DNA of 64,000 nt, taken from assembly GCF_005870035.1 (NCBI RefSeq), contig NZ_SWJG01000001.1, positions 2,281,639-2,345,638 on the forward strand, in the 5' to 3' direction. Below are positions 53,155-62,554 of this stretch, piece by piece (position 1 is the stretch's first letter; every line of letters begins with the position of its first letter). A model generated the notes under the pieces. That model saw only the letters and a program-made list of their open reading frames with translations. It did not search any database and had not been told where the DNA came from. The position numbers were made by a program, and so were the translations under genes. The DNA comes from Spirosoma lacussanchae. GTDB taxonomy: Bacteria; Bacteroidota; Bacteroidia; Cytophagales; Spirosomataceae.

Positions 53155-54087
53155 ATGAAATCAACCCCTGCACAACCTTTCGATATAGGGCGCCACCTAC
53201 ACACGCGACGTTTGGAACAGGAAGTTGAAAACCGAACTGCCTACACTATCGACTCGGCCGAACTGAATATTTATGAAACGCAGCATGTGGCCGAAAAAGT
53301 AGAACTGACGTTTACCAATCCAGTGCTGGCCAGCATGATTCGGGGAAAAAAAGTGATGCACCTGCCCGGTACCCCTTCGTTCGATTTCCTGCCCGGCGAG
53401 TCGGTAATCGTGCCCAGCGATGAAACCATGTGTATTGACTTCCCGGAAGCGCAGATCCAAAACCCAACCCAGTGTCTGGCCCTGGCTATTGCGCCGGATA
53501 AGGTTCGGCAGGTAACCGACACCCTCAACGACCGGGCTCCGCTCATCGATAGCGCCCAGGGGTGGCAGTTTGGGCAGCATAATTTTTTCCTGACCAATGA
53601 TGAGCCGATTCACCAGCTGATTGGCCGACTGATTTATATATTTACAGAGAACAACCGCGCCAAAGAAGTATTTGCCAATCTGGTTATTCAGGAACTGGTA
53701 GTTCGACTCATGCAAACGCAGGCCCGCGGCCTGCTGCTAAACCCAAAAACCAGCTTCGCCAATGTGAATCGGCTGGCGCACGTAGCGCAGTATATCAACA
53801 AACACCTGAGCCGGAGCCTGCACATTAAGGAACTGGCCGACGAGGCCTGCATGAGCGAACCTAATTTCTACCGAACGTTCAAGAATACGTTTGGCATGAC
53901 TCCTGTAGATTATATTAACCAGCAACGAATCTCGCTGGCCTCCCAGCTGCTGCGCACTACCAACCGGTGCCTGGCCGATATCAGTATGGAGTGCGGTTTT
54001 AACAACCTGACCTATTTCATGAAGTTATTCCGGCGTGAGATCGGCATTTCTCCCACGCAGTATCGGAAACAGATTATGCCGGCCTGA
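53155..54087 (+). CDS. AraC-type transcriptional regulator
   Basis: This 310-residue regulator has an N-terminal cupin-like sensing domain (AraC N-terminal type: LPGTPSFDFLPGESVIVPSDETMCIDFPEA) and a C-terminal double helix-turn-helix: HLSRSLHIKELADEACMSEPNFYRTFKNTFGMTPVDYINQQRISLASQLL and LADISMECGFNNLTYFMKLFRREIGISPTQYRKQ. It is divergent from the aldehyde dehydrogenase-DUF779 pair and is the natural candidate for its regulator, probably responding to an aldehyde or alcohol (inference). The next gene starts 70 bases downstream. Confidence 0.92.
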   Translation: MKSTPAQPFDIGRHLHTRRLEQEVENRTAYTIDSAELNIYETQHVAEKVELTFTNPVLASMIRGKKVMHLPGTPSFDFLPGESVIVPSDETMCIDFPEAQIQNPTQCLALAIAPDKVRQVTDTLNDRAPLIDSAQGWQFGQHNFFLTNDEPIHQLIGRLIYIFTENNRAKEVFANLVIQELVVRLMQTQARGLLLNPKTSFANVNRLAHVAQYINKHLSRSLHIKELADEACMSEPNFYRTFKNTFGMTPVDYINQQRISLASQLLRTTNRCLADISMECGFNNLTYFMKLFRREIGISPTQYRKQIMPA

Positions 54088-54142
54088 CGAATGCAGTGAC
54101 GAGAAAAGGCCGGAAAACGTACCAGATAAAATCGAGTTTGTT

Positions 54143-54150
54143 TATCTTTG
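54143..54150 (+). promoter_or_regulatory. Candidate -7 box for the DUF2461 gene
   Basis: TATCTTTG is an exact TAnnTTTG match ending seven bases before the ATG at 54158. A start site here would give an almost leaderless transcript, like the metF case. No matching -33 TTTG at proper distance is visible. Confidence 0.4.
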
Positions 54151-54157
54151 GTCAATT

Positions 54158-54868
54158 ATGGCAACAAAGGGCGTCCAAAAGTCAGCTTTCACCAACCAGA
54201 CCTTTGATTTTTTACAGGATTTGGTTCAGCATAATAACCGGGAATGGTTTCAGGCCAATCGCGCCCGGTACGATACGGCCAAAGCCGAACTTTGTGGTGT
54301 AGTAGAGCGGGTTTTGACGGGCATGAGTGCGTTCGAGCCACTGGCGAATACCGCGGTTAAAGACTGTATATTCCGAATCAACCGCGACATACGATTTTCG
54401 AAAGACAAAGCGCCTTACAAATCCCATCTGGCTTTTGCTATCGGTCCGGGTGGGCGACATTCCGGACGAATCGACTATTACGTACAGATTCAACCGGGCA
54501 ATCAGTCGTTTTTGGGGGCGGGTATGTGGCAGCCTACGCCAGCCAATCTGGCCAAGTTCCGGCAGGAGATCGACTATAATGCCGGGGAGTTGAAGCAGAT
54601 TATTGAAGCGGAGGAGTTCCGGACGTATTTTCCCGAAGCACATGGCGAAAGCACCAAGACCGCGCCGAAAGGGTATCCGGCCGACCATCCTGAGCTGGAC
54701 TTACTTCGCCGGAAGGAGCTGTTCTTCGTTCACCGATTTTCTGACAAGGACGTGCTCAAGGCCGGGTTTGCCGACGAGATTGTGAAAGGCAGCCGCCTGC
54801 TTAAACCGTACTGTGATTTTCTGAATTACCTCTTCTTCGACGAAAAAGAAGAACCGATTTTGCTTTAA
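54158..54868 (+). CDS. DUF2461 family protein
   Basis: This 236-residue protein has the DUF2461 (TIGR02453) signature: FLQDLVQHNNREWFQANRARYDTAK, FRINRDIRFSKDKAPYKSHLAFAIGPGGR, YYVQIQPGNQSFLGAGMWQPTPANL and RKELFFVHRFSDKDVL. The family function is unknown to me. ATG 54158 was chosen because the domain starts directly after it; an upstream start at 54035 overlaps the AraC gene end. It lies alone after the AraC gene. Confidence 0.9.
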   Translation: MATKGVQKSAFTNQTFDFLQDLVQHNNREWFQANRARYDTAKAELCGVVERVLTGMSAFEPLANTAVKDCIFRINRDIRFSKDKAPYKSHLAFAIGPGGRHSGRIDYYVQIQPGNQSFLGAGMWQPTPANLAKFRQEIDYNAGELKQIIEAEEFRTYFPEAHGESTKTAPKGYPADHPELDLLRRKELFFVHRFSDKDVLKAGFADEIVKGSRLLKPYCDFLNYLFFDEKEEPILL

Positions 54869-54888
54869 TAACCATTTTGCTTTATCCC

Positions 54889-55335
54889 ATGAAAAAACTC
54901 TTCATTATTCTGGCGGGTGTGCTGATGAGCTATGGCGCTCAGGCACAGGTTCCCACCACGCCCCAGCCCGGCTACATCTACAAGGTAGAACCGGGCCTGC
55001 CTGGTAAGCAGGTATATGTCAGCGGTCAGCGGCCTTTCGATGGAAAAGGCCGACTCGTTGGCGCTGGAGATCTTGGTGTGCAGACCCGGCAGATATTCGA
55101 AAATCTGAAAGCTGCGCTAGGTACTGTGGGCATGTCGCTGGACAATGTAACCCAGGTTACTTATCACATCAAAGATCAGGCGGGGCAGGTTAGTAACCTG
55201 GCCAACCAGCAGATTTCGGCGGTAGGGGCTAGTTTCTTTACCGCGGGTTTACCCAAAATTTCGGACGTGAAAGCCATTCCTCAGATCATCAGCGACGATG
55301 TGCTGATTGAGGTCGAGGTGATTGCCATCAAGTAA
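54889..55335 (+). CDS. Exported RidA/YjgF-family protein
   Basis: This 148-residue protein has a signal peptide (MKKLFIILAGVLMSYGAQAQ) followed by a complete RidA fold: PGLPGKQVYVSGQRPFDGKGRLVG, GVQTRQIFENLKAALGTVGMSLDNVTQVTYHI, and DVLIEVEVIAI. Classical RidA is a cytoplasmic enamine/imine deaminase with an active-site Arg near IDVRCL; here that region reads IPQIISDDVLIEVEV, so the catalytic Arg may be absent. Secretion is unusual for RidA. It starts 20 bases after DUF2461, using ATG 54889 over an upstream non-ATG start. Confidence 0.85.
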   Translation: MKKLFIILAGVLMSYGAQAQVPTTPQPGYIYKVEPGLPGKQVYVSGQRPFDGKGRLVGAGDLGVQTRQIFENLKAALGTVGMSLDNVTQVTYHIKDQAGQVSNLANQQISAVGASFFTAGLPKISDVKAIPQIISDDVLIEVEVIAIK

Positions 55336-55354
55336 CCCGTTCGGCTACGGGATC

Positions 55355-55654
55355 TTACGGGCGTAGGGTATCTTTCCGGGATTTCCCGACCGGAATTCCC
55401 ACCCCAAACGCCCGCGGATCGCTGGGGGGCGCCGTCTTACGGCGCTTCCCGGATTGAGTTTCGGGCTGGATGTTGGGCTGCGGGGATGATTGCATGAGCG
55501 TTCCCGGTGACGAGATCGGCGAATCTACCCCCGGTACCAGTACCTGCTTCTGGGGCGATGCATTAGATTGGGTAGACCGGCGGGTGGTGTCTTTTTGAGC
55601 GGTACAAACCGTAAGGCTACCGCTAAGCAACAGGCCGAGTAAGAGCAGACGCAT
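55355..55654 (-). CDS. Small secreted unknown protein
   Basis: This 99-residue protein has a signal peptide (MRLLLLGLLLSGSLTVCTAQ); the Cys before TAQ makes a lipoprotein possible but the motif is weak. The mature part is Ser/Pro/Gln rich and disordered (SPISSPGTLMQSSPQPNIQPETQSGKRRK). The frame is intact. I cannot assign a function. It converges with the RidA gene, and the gap to gltD holds a terminator. Confidence 0.6.
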   Translation of the reverse strand: MRLLLLGLLLSGSLTVCTAQKDTTRRSTQSNASPQKQVLVPGVDSPISSPGTLMQSSPQPNIQPETQSGKRRKTAPPSDPRAFGVGIPVGKSRKDTLRP

Positions 55655-55728
55655 GATAATGTTCGTTGAGTAAATGACAGATTAGTCATTCAACTAGCCG
55701 TAGCATCCCGTAGTTTAAATAAGACAAA

Positions 55729-55762
55729 AAAAAGCCGCTGTTCCCCAGAACAGCGGCTTTTT
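55729..55762 (-). terminator. Intrinsic terminator of gltD
   Basis: The stem AAAAAGCCGCTGTTC (55729-55743) pairs with 55748-55762, with a 4-base loop. On the minus strand it is followed by a run of T residues, 20 bases after the gltD stop. Confidence 0.93.
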
Positions 55763-55781
55763 CATAAAGAGGATAGGTGGG

Positions 55782-57272
55782 CTACGCCGTTTCCAGCAAA
55801 GATACTGCTTTCGCTTCGAGCAGGGTTTCGCCCATGAGATAGCAGTCGGCAGCCCGCGCAGCTTCGCGACCTTCTGAAATCGCCCACACGACCAGCGACT
55901 GACCCCGGCGCATGTCGCCAGCGGCAAACACTTTCGGGTTGGTCGTGGTCTGATAGTTCGTCGCTTTCACATTTCCCCGTTCGTCGTATTCGAGACCAAG
56001 GTCGTCGAGCAGCCCGTTGTGCTGGGGGTGCAGGAAGCCGGCCGCCAGCAGAGCCAGCTCGCAGGGAATGTCGCGCTCGGTGTCGGGTTGTTCGACCATC
56101 TGCATCCGGCCGTCCTTAGTTTCCCAGTTCAGCTCTACGATTCGCAAAGCTTTCAGGTTGCCGTTCTCATCGCCAATAAAGGCTTTTGTGTTGATGCTCC
56201 AGTGCCGTTCGCAACCTTCTTCATGGCTGGTGCTGGTGCGAAGCATCATGGGCCAGTTGGGCCAGGGCGTGTTGGCAGCCCGCTCTTTCGGCGGCATCGG
56301 CATCAGCTCGATCTGAGTGACGCTGGTAGCGCCGTGCCGGTTAGAGGTACCAACGCAGTCAGAACCCGTATCGCCACCGCCAATAACCACAACATTTTTT
56401 CCGGTCGCCATCAGTTCGCCCTGACTGTATGGAACACCTCGGTGGTCTACTTCAACGGGGCGGTTAGCCACGCGTTTGTTTTGCTGACTCAGAAATTCCA
56501 TGGCCGGGTAAACGCCCTTCAGGTCACGACCGGGTATAGGCAAATCGCGCGGAACGGTTGAGCCGCCCGTGAGCATGATTAGGTCAAAGTCGGCCAGCAG
56601 GTCGTTCGCTTTGACATCGACGCCTACGTTGACGTTTGTTTTGAAAGTGATTCCCTCCGCTTCCATAACGGCCAGCCGCCGGTCAATGGTCCATTTCTCC
56701 AGTTTAAAATCAGGAATGCCGTAACGCAGTAACCCGCCAATCTGATCGGCCCGCTCAAAAACGGTAACGGTATGCCCGGCTTTGTTGAGCTGAGCGGCTG
56801 CTGCCAGTCCCGCCGGCCCCGATCCAACGACGGCGACGGTTTTGCCGGTGCGCACTTTGGGAGGCTTCGGGCTGACATATCCCCGTTCAAAAGCTACTTC
56901 GGCAATTGATTTTTCAATGAATTCAATAGCAACGGGTGGCTTGTTGATGCCGAGTACGCAGGAGGCTTCGCAGGGCGCCGGGCAGATACGGCCGGTAAAC
57001 TCAGGAAAGTTATTAGTCGTTGCCAGAATCTCGTAAGCGTAGCCCCAATTCTGCTCATACACTGCGTCGTTGAACTCGGGGATGATGTTGCCCAGCGGAC
57101 AACCACTATGGCAAAAGGGGGTACCACAGTCCATACAGCGGGCTGCCTGCCGTTGGGAATCCTGCTCCGAAAACGGCATTTCAATCTCCTTATAATCGTG
57201 AATCCGCTGTTGCGGGTCGCGCTTCTTGGGCAGTTCGCGCGTGAATTCTAAAAATCCGGTAGGTTTTCCCAT
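55782..57272 (-). CDS. gltD: Glutamate synthase small subunit
   Basis: This 496-residue FAD/NAD(P)H subunit feeds electrons to GltB. Seen: N-terminal [4Fe-4S] motifs (CMDCGTPFCHSGCPLGN and CPAPCEASC), the FAD motif VAVVGSGPAGLAAAAQL, the second Rossmann motif VVIGGGDTGSDCVG, and the late FAD motif VFAAGDMRRGQSLVVWAI. It is downstream of gltB by 92 bases, separated by a hairpin, and ends in a good terminator. The two form the standard NADPH-GOGAT operon for ammonium assimilation. Confidence 0.97.
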   Translation of the reverse strand: MGKPTGFLEFTRELPKKRDPQQRIHDYKEIEMPFSEQDSQRQAARCMDCGTPFCHSGCPLGNIIPEFNDAVYEQNWGYAYEILATTNNFPEFTGRICPAPCEASCVLGINKPPVAIEFIEKSIAEVAFERGYVSPKPPKVRTGKTVAVVGSGPAGLAAAAQLNKAGHTVTVFERADQIGGLLRYGIPDFKLEKWTIDRRLAVMEAEGITFKTNVNVGVDVKANDLLADFDLIMLTGGSTVPRDLPIPGRDLKGVYPAMEFLSQQNKRVANRPVEVDHRGVPYSQGELMATGKNVVVIGGGDTGSDCVGTSNRHGATSVTQIELMPMPPKERAANTPWPNWPMMLRTSTSHEEGCERHWSINTKAFIGDENGNLKALRIVELNWETKDGRMQMVEQPDTERDIPCELALLAAGFLHPQHNGLLDDLGLEYDERGNVKATNYQTTTNPKVFAAGDMRRGQSLVVWAISEGREAARAADCYLMGETLLEAKAVSLLETA

Positions 57273-57308
57273 TCTTGTAAAGCGTCTACGGCTTATCTAA
57301 TCTGTCTG

Positions 57309-57336
57309 GCAGGCTGTTCGCTCCTGAACAGCCTGC
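57309..57336 (-). terminator. Intercistronic hairpin between gltB and gltD
   Basis: An 11-bp perfect stem (GCAGGCTGTTC, 57309-57319, with 57326-57336) with a 6-base loop lies 28 bases after the gltB stop. There is no T run, so it may tune gltD expression or be a processing site. Confidence 0.45.
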
Positions 57337-57364
57337 TCCGTTTATGGCTGCTGGCGGGGGCTGC

Positions 57365-60300
57365 TTAACCCTGCGTCACGTCGACTGTGATATCCTGGTA
57401 AACAACGTTTTTGTCCCGAATCTGCTCGGCCAGTGAGATACCTCGGCCGGCGAGCGCCTGCCGGAAGTCGGACGGCATCACCTTCACAAACTGACCAATC
57501 TGGTCGGTCCAGTTCTGGATCAGCGCCAGGGCTACGTTGCTGGTCGTATACTGGAAATGCTTATCGACAAACTCGCGTACAATACCCTGGTCCTCGTCGT
57601 TGAGCGGTTCCAGACTGACCATTTCGGGATTGACTTTGCTGGCAAATGTGCCATCCTGGTCCCAGACGTAGGCAACGCCACCCGACATACCCGCTGCGAA
57701 GTTGCGCCCCGTCTGGCCCAGAATAATAGCCAGGCCACCGGTCATATATTCCAGACCGTGATCCCCAACGCCTTCTACTACCACTTTGGCCCCGGAGTTA
57801 CGAACGCAGAACCGCTCTCCCGCCATACCGCGGATAAAGGCTTCGCCCGAAGTAGCGCCGTAGAACGACACGTTGCCGACAATGCTGTTCTCTTCGGGCT
57901 TGAACGTAGCGGCCCGGTCGGGATACACAATCAGCTGAGCACCACAAAGTCCTTTGCCAAAATAGTCGTTCGCATCGCCTTCCAGTTCCAGTTTGATGCC
58001 GCTGGTGGCAAAAGCCCCCAGGCTCTGGCCCGCCGTACCCCGTAGTTTTATGTGAATGGTGCTTTCGGGTAAGCCCGGCCCGCCATACTGCTTAGAAATT
58101 TCGTTCGATAGCATGGTGCCGATGCTCCGGTCGATGTTCTGCACCGGAAATTCAGCGTATACGGGCTCGGCCGATTCCAGGGCTGGTTTGGCCACGGCCA
58201 TTAGCTTACGGTCCAGCACGTCGTCGAGATAATGGTTCTGCTCCTCCTGTTTGAAGAGCGCCACATCGAGGTTTGTCGGCTCTTTGTACAGCAACGCGTC
58301 GAGGTTGATGTGCTTGTATTTCCAGTGGGGGAGGTCGCTGCGTAGTTCTAGCATCTGCGCCTGACCAACCATCTCGTTCACCGTGCGGAAGCCCAGCTCA
58401 GCCATGATTTCCCGCAACTCCATAGCCAGGAAGGTGAACATGTTTACCACGTGTTCGGGCTTACCGGTAAAGAGGGCCCGCAACTCCTTATTCTGGGTCG
58501 CAACCCCTACCGGACAGGTATTCAGGTGGCATTTCCGCATCATGATGCAACCCGCCGTAACCAGAGCCGCGGTAGCCACGCCGAACTCTTCGGCGCCGAG
58601 CAGAGCCGCCACCGCCAGGTCCCGACCCGTACGCATCTGGCCGTCTGTCTGAACCGTAACGCGGCCGCGCAGCTTGTTCCGAACCAGGGTCTGGTGAGCT
58701 TCGGCCAGGCCAAGCTCCCAGGGTAGACCCGCATGCCGGATACTGGACAGCGGAGAGGCTCCCGTTCCGCCGTCGTGGCCCGATATCAGGATATGGTCGG
58801 CATGGGCTTTGGCTACCCCGGCGGCAATAGTCCCCACCCCAGCCTCTGACACCAGTTTGACGCTGATACGGGCGGCCCGGTTGGCATTTTTTAGATCGGA
58901 AATCAGCTGAGCTAAATCTTCGATCGAATAAATATCGTGGTGGGGTGGGGGCGAAATAAGCCCGACGCCCGGCGTACTGTGGCGCGTGCGGCCAATCCAG
59001 TCATCGACTTTAAAGCCAGGTAGCTGGCCTCCTTCGCCCGGTTTGGCACCCTGCGCCATCTTGATTTGTAATTCCTGGGCGTTGGTCAGGTAGTAGCTCG
59101 TTACCCCAAATCGGCCCGAAGCCACCTGTTTGATGGCCGAATTCATGCTGTCGCCATTGGCCAGCGGGGTATAGCGCAGTTCGTCTTCGCCCCCCTCGCC
59201 GGAATTGCTCTTACCGCCGATGCGGTTCATGGCGATGGCCAGGGTGGTATGAGCCTCCCAGGAGATCGAACCGAACGACATGGCACCGGTGGCAAACCGC
59301 TTGAAGATGGCCTCGATCGGCTCAACCTCGTCGATGGGAACGGGCGTCCCTTTTCTGAACTTCAACAGACCGCGCAGGGTAATGGCCTTCTGCGTCTGGT
59401 CGTCGATCAGCTTCGAGTACTTCTTGAATAGCGTATAATCGTTTCGCTGGGTCGACTGTTGCAGCAGGTGGATCGTATCCGGGTTGAAAATGTGTTTCTC
59501 CCCGCGTTGTTTCCATTGGTATATACCGCCCACCTCAAGCCGTGGGTTGGCCACCGGAGCTGGCGGGTAGGCAATGCAGTGGCGAACCAGGATTTCGCGG
59601 GCAATTTCGTCCAGGCTCATGCCGCCAATGCGCGAAACGGTGCCAGTGAAGTAGCGGTTGACTACATCCTGGTTCAGTCCCAGGCACTCGAAGATCATGG
59701 CGCCCTGGTACGACTGCAGGGTAGAGATGCCCATCTTCGAAAAGATCTTCAGCAACTCACCATTGACGGCTTTGATGTAGTTTTTGTAGAGCTTGTCCAG
59801 ATCGTAATCGACCTGCAACAGCCCTTTCTCCTTCATGCTGGCAATGGTCTCAAAAGCCATGTACGGGTTAACCCCCGACGCGCCGTAACCGATGAGGGTA
59901 GCCACGTGGTGGGTTTCCCAGACGTCGCCTGCTTCGACCAGAATGCCGACTTTACCGCGCAGACCCTGCCGGATCAGGTAATGGTGTATGGCCGACGTGG
60001 CCAGCAGTGATGGAATAGGCGCGTGACTTGAATCAATCGCGCGATCCGACAGCACCAGGATAGAATAACCATCCTGAATGGCGTCTTCAGCGTAGCGACA
60101 GATGCGGTCGAGCGCCCGCTCCAGCGATTTGCCGTGACCATCGGCCGTAAACAGGCAGTTGATGGTTTTGGCCTGGAATTTAGGCCGGTCAATGAACCGG
60201 AGTTTGTCAAATTCAGGGGTAGTCAGAACGGGCTGATCCAGTTCGACCTGATGACAATGTTCGGGCGATTCGCTGAGCAGGTTGTAGGTGGCGCCAACAA

Positions 60301-61951
60301 ACGAAATCAGCGACATGATTGCCCGTTCCCGAATCGAGTCGATCGGTGGGTTGGTCACCTGCGCGAACAATTGCTTGAAGTAGTGGCTCATGTGCTGGCT
60401 CTGCTCCGAAAGAACGGCCAGTGGCACATCGGTACCCATGGAACCGAGCGCTTCTTTGCCGGTTTCTACCATCGGTGCCAGAATCATGCGCAGATCTTCG
60501 GAGGTAAAACCGAAGGCCTGCTGCATCCGAAGCAGCTTGGCCGGATCGTAGGGGTTGTACGACCGGATGGGCGCTTCCAGATCTGAAATCCTGATTTTGT
60601 TCTCGTTCAGCCACTGCTGGTAGGGCTGACGGGTACTGATCTGTTCTTTGATCTCTTCGTCGGCAACGATGCGGCCCTGTTCCATATCGACCAGGAACAT
60701 CTTGCCGGGTTGCAAACGACCTTTGCGAACTACTTTGGCTGGATCAATATCCAGCACGCCTACCTCCGAGGCCATGATGACGACGTCTTCGTTGGTAACC
60801 CAGAAGCGGGACGGACGCAGCCCATTCCGGTCGAGGGTGGCCCCCACAATACGACCGTCGGTGAACGATATGGACGCGGGGCCATCCCAGGGCTCGATCA
60901 GCGCAGCGTGGTATTCGTAAAAAGCTTTGCGGACGGGGTCCATGTGTTCGTTACCATCCCAGGCTTCCGGAATCAGCATCATCATGACATGCGGCAGGGA
61001 ACGGCCGCTCATCACCAGCAATTCGATCGCGTTGTCGAGGTTAGCCGAGTCGGACTGCTTCGGATCGCAGATGGGCAACAGCATGTCCATCTCATCTTTG
61101 GTGAACTTGCTGGATTCGAGCAGACCCTCGGCGGCTTTCATCCAGTTCACGTTACCCCGAACCGTGTTAATTTCGCCATTGTGAGCGATGTAGCGAAACG
61201 GCTGGGCCAGTTTCCAGGAGGGGAAGGTGTTGGTCGAAAAGCGCGAGTGTACTACGCCCAGTGCCGAAACCACATCTTCGTTCTGGAGATCGGGGAAATA
61301 GGGTTCGAGCTGCAGGGTTGTCAGCTGTCCTTTATAGGTAATGGTGCGGCAGGACAGCGAGGAAAAATAGAAGGTATCAACACCGGCTACCGTTTCATTG
61401 ATGATCCGGGTGCTGGCATTACGAAGGATGTATAGTTTACGCTCAAAATCGTCTGGATTGATAATATCGGCCGGGCGTTTGATAAATACCTGTTCCATCT
61501 GCGGCTCGCAGGAGCGCGACCCATGGCCCAGGTCGCTGTTGTTGACCGGAACGACCCGGTAGCAGAGCAATTCAAGCCCCAGGCGTTTCATTTTCCGGTT
61601 CAGTACCGCCCGGCATTCTTCGCGTAGCCAGACATCTTTCGGGAAATACACCATCCCGACGCCGTATTCGAGCGCTGGCGGGAGGTGAACGCCGAGTTTA
61701 CGGGTTTCGTCGACGAAAAACTCGTGCGGAATCTGGATAAGCAACCCCGCCCCATCGCCGGAGTTGGGTTCTGAGCCAACTGCACCCCGGTGTTCCATAC
61801 GCCGAAGCATCTGGAGCGCATCCGAAACAATCTGGTGCGATTTGCGGCCCTTGATATGGGCAACAAAGCCGATACCACAGTTGTCGTGTTCAAACTCAGA
61901 ACGGTAAAGGCCCGAATTGGCCTGCGTGGGTTGGTCAACCTGATCAGACAT
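57365..61951 (-). CDS. gltB: Glutamate synthase large subunit
   Basis: This 1528-residue protein makes glutamate from glutamine and 2-oxoglutarate. Domains in order: class II amidotransferase with the nucleophile Cys in DNCGIGFVAHIKG (about residue 25, after a short prosegment), a central domain, the FMN-binding synthase barrel (GGKSNSGEGGEDE, KPGEGGQLPG, HDGGTGASPLSSIRHAGLPWELGL), the [3Fe-4S] cysteines in CIMMRKCHLNTCPVGVAT, and the GXGXG-type C-terminal beta-helix domain. Length is as expected. It is first in the operon with gltD. The 600-base upstream region separates it from tRNA-Lys and holds its promoter. Confidence 0.97.
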   Translation of the reverse strand: MSDQVDQPTQANSGLYRSEFEHDNCGIGFVAHIKGRKSHQIVSDALQMLRRMEHRGAVGSEPNSGDGAGLLIQIPHEFFVDETRKLGVHLPPALEYGVGMVYFPKDVWLREECRAVLNRKMKRLGLELLCYRVVPVNNSDLGHGSRSCEPQMEQVFIKRPADIINPDDFERKLYILRNASTRIINETVAGVDTFYFSSLSCRTITYKGQLTTLQLEPYFPDLQNEDVVSALGVVHSRFSTNTFPSWKLAQPFRYIAHNGEINTVRGNVNWMKAAEGLLESSKFTKDEMDMLLPICDPKQSDSANLDNAIELLVMSGRSLPHVMMMLIPEAWDGNEHMDPVRKAFYEYHAALIEPWDGPASISFTDGRIVGATLDRNGLRPSRFWVTNEDVVIMASEVGVLDIDPAKVVRKGRLQPGKMFLVDMEQGRIVADEEIKEQISTRQPYQQWLNENKIRISDLEAPIRSYNPYDPAKLLRMQQAFGFTSEDLRMILAPMVETGKEALGSMGTDVPLAVLSEQSQHMSHYFKQLFAQVTNPPIDSIRERAIMSLISFVGATYNLLSESPEHCHQVELDQPVLTTPEFDKLRFIDRPKFQAKTINCLFTADGHGKSLERALDRICRYAEDAIQDGYSILVLSDRAIDSSHAPIPSLLATSAIHHYLIRQGLRGKVGILVEAGDVWETHHVATLIGYGASGVNPYMAFETIASMKEKGLLQVDYDLDKLYKNYIKAVNGELLKIFSKMGISTLQSYQGAMIFECLGLNQDVVNRYFTGTVSRIGGMSLDEIAREILVRHCIAYPPAPVANPRLEVGGIYQWKQRGEKHIFNPDTIHLLQQSTQRNDYTLFKKYSKLIDDQTQKAITLRGLLKFRKGTPVPIDEVEPIEAIFKRFATGAMSFGSISWEAHTTLAIAMNRIGGKSNSGEGGEDELRYTPLANGDSMNSAIKQVASGRFGVTSYYLTNAQELQIKMAQGAKPGEGGQLPGFKVDDWIGRTRHSTPGVGLISPPPHHDIYSIEDLAQLISDLKNANRAARISVKLVSEAGVGTIAAGVAKAHADHILISGHDGGTGASPLSSIRHAGLPWELGLAEAHQTLVRNKLRGRVTVQTDGQMRTGRDLAVAALLGAEEFGVATAALVTAGCIMMRKCHLNTCPVGVATQNKELRALFTGKPEHVVNMFTFLAMELREIMAELGFRTVNEMVGQAQMLELRSDLPHWKYKHINLDALLYKEPTNLDVALFKQEEQNHYLDDVLDRKLMAVAKPALESAEPVYAEFPVQNIDRSIGTMLSNEISKQYGGPGLPESTIHIKLRGTAGQSLGAFATSGIKLELEGDANDYFGKGLCGAQLIVYPDRAATFKPEENSIVGNVSFYGATSGEAFIRGMAGERFCVRNSGAKVVVEGVGDHGLEYMTGGLAIILGQTGRNFAAGMSGGVAYVWDQDGTFASKVNPEMVSLEPLNDEDQGIVREFVDKHFQYTTSNVALALIQNWTDQIGQFVKVMPSDFRQALAGRGISLAEQIRDKNVVYQDITVDVTQG

Positions 61952-62518
61952 GGTCGTAACAGTGTTGGGGTTACTCGTCAGTTTTCTACCCTGTATTGCG
62001 ACAGTTGCAAAAAATGACTGGATGTATTACGAAATTTGAAAAAACTAATGGATTTCGGCAGGTAAATAAATCAGGAGTTGACTACCGAAATGATGGGCGT
62101 TTGCGACAAAGTCATGCAATATAATACAAAAAATATTTGGCAAAAATCGCTTTTGGCGGAATTTGTTCGTGATTGATCTCAATTATGATTTTGATTATAG
62201 TTGTTCTTGGAAAGTGAATAAACGAACGCCAGCTTGTCCATAACCCTTGAAACAAATAGTGCAACTGGTATATATAAAACTAAAAATATAGTAGTGTTGA
62301 AAGTAAGCAAATAAGCCACCCACTGTCATAATTCGGCTCATTTTGCCGATCAATCTTTCGTGAAAGCCGACTTGTGTGAATTTGACCCAATAAGCCTGAA
62401 GAACGAATGAGACGAACGAGAATCGGCACCTAGTTGTGCTACTATGGTAAAACGGAAGGTAGGCAAAAGCGTGCGCAAGGTAATGCAGACGCGTTTTCCT
62501 ACTTTTCTTATAGGCCAT
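61952..62518. other. Long AT-rich intergenic region between gltB and tRNA-Lys
   Basis: This gap of about 570 bases has no supported gene. It carries frames on the minus strand that run through the tRNA and are probably chance frames. It must contain the gltB promoter, but I find no good -33/-7 pair. The A+T content is clearly higher than in the neighbours. Confidence 0.5.
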
Positions 62519-62546
62519 AAAAAAAGCCGCTCGAGTGAGCGGCTTT
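62519..62546 (-). terminator. Terminator downstream of tRNA-Lys
   Basis: The stem AAAGCCGCTC (62523-62532) pairs with 62537-62546, with a GAGT loop. On the minus strand it is followed by a T run, nine bases after the tRNA CCA end. Confidence 0.9.
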
Positions 62547-62554
62547 GCGTTTTC

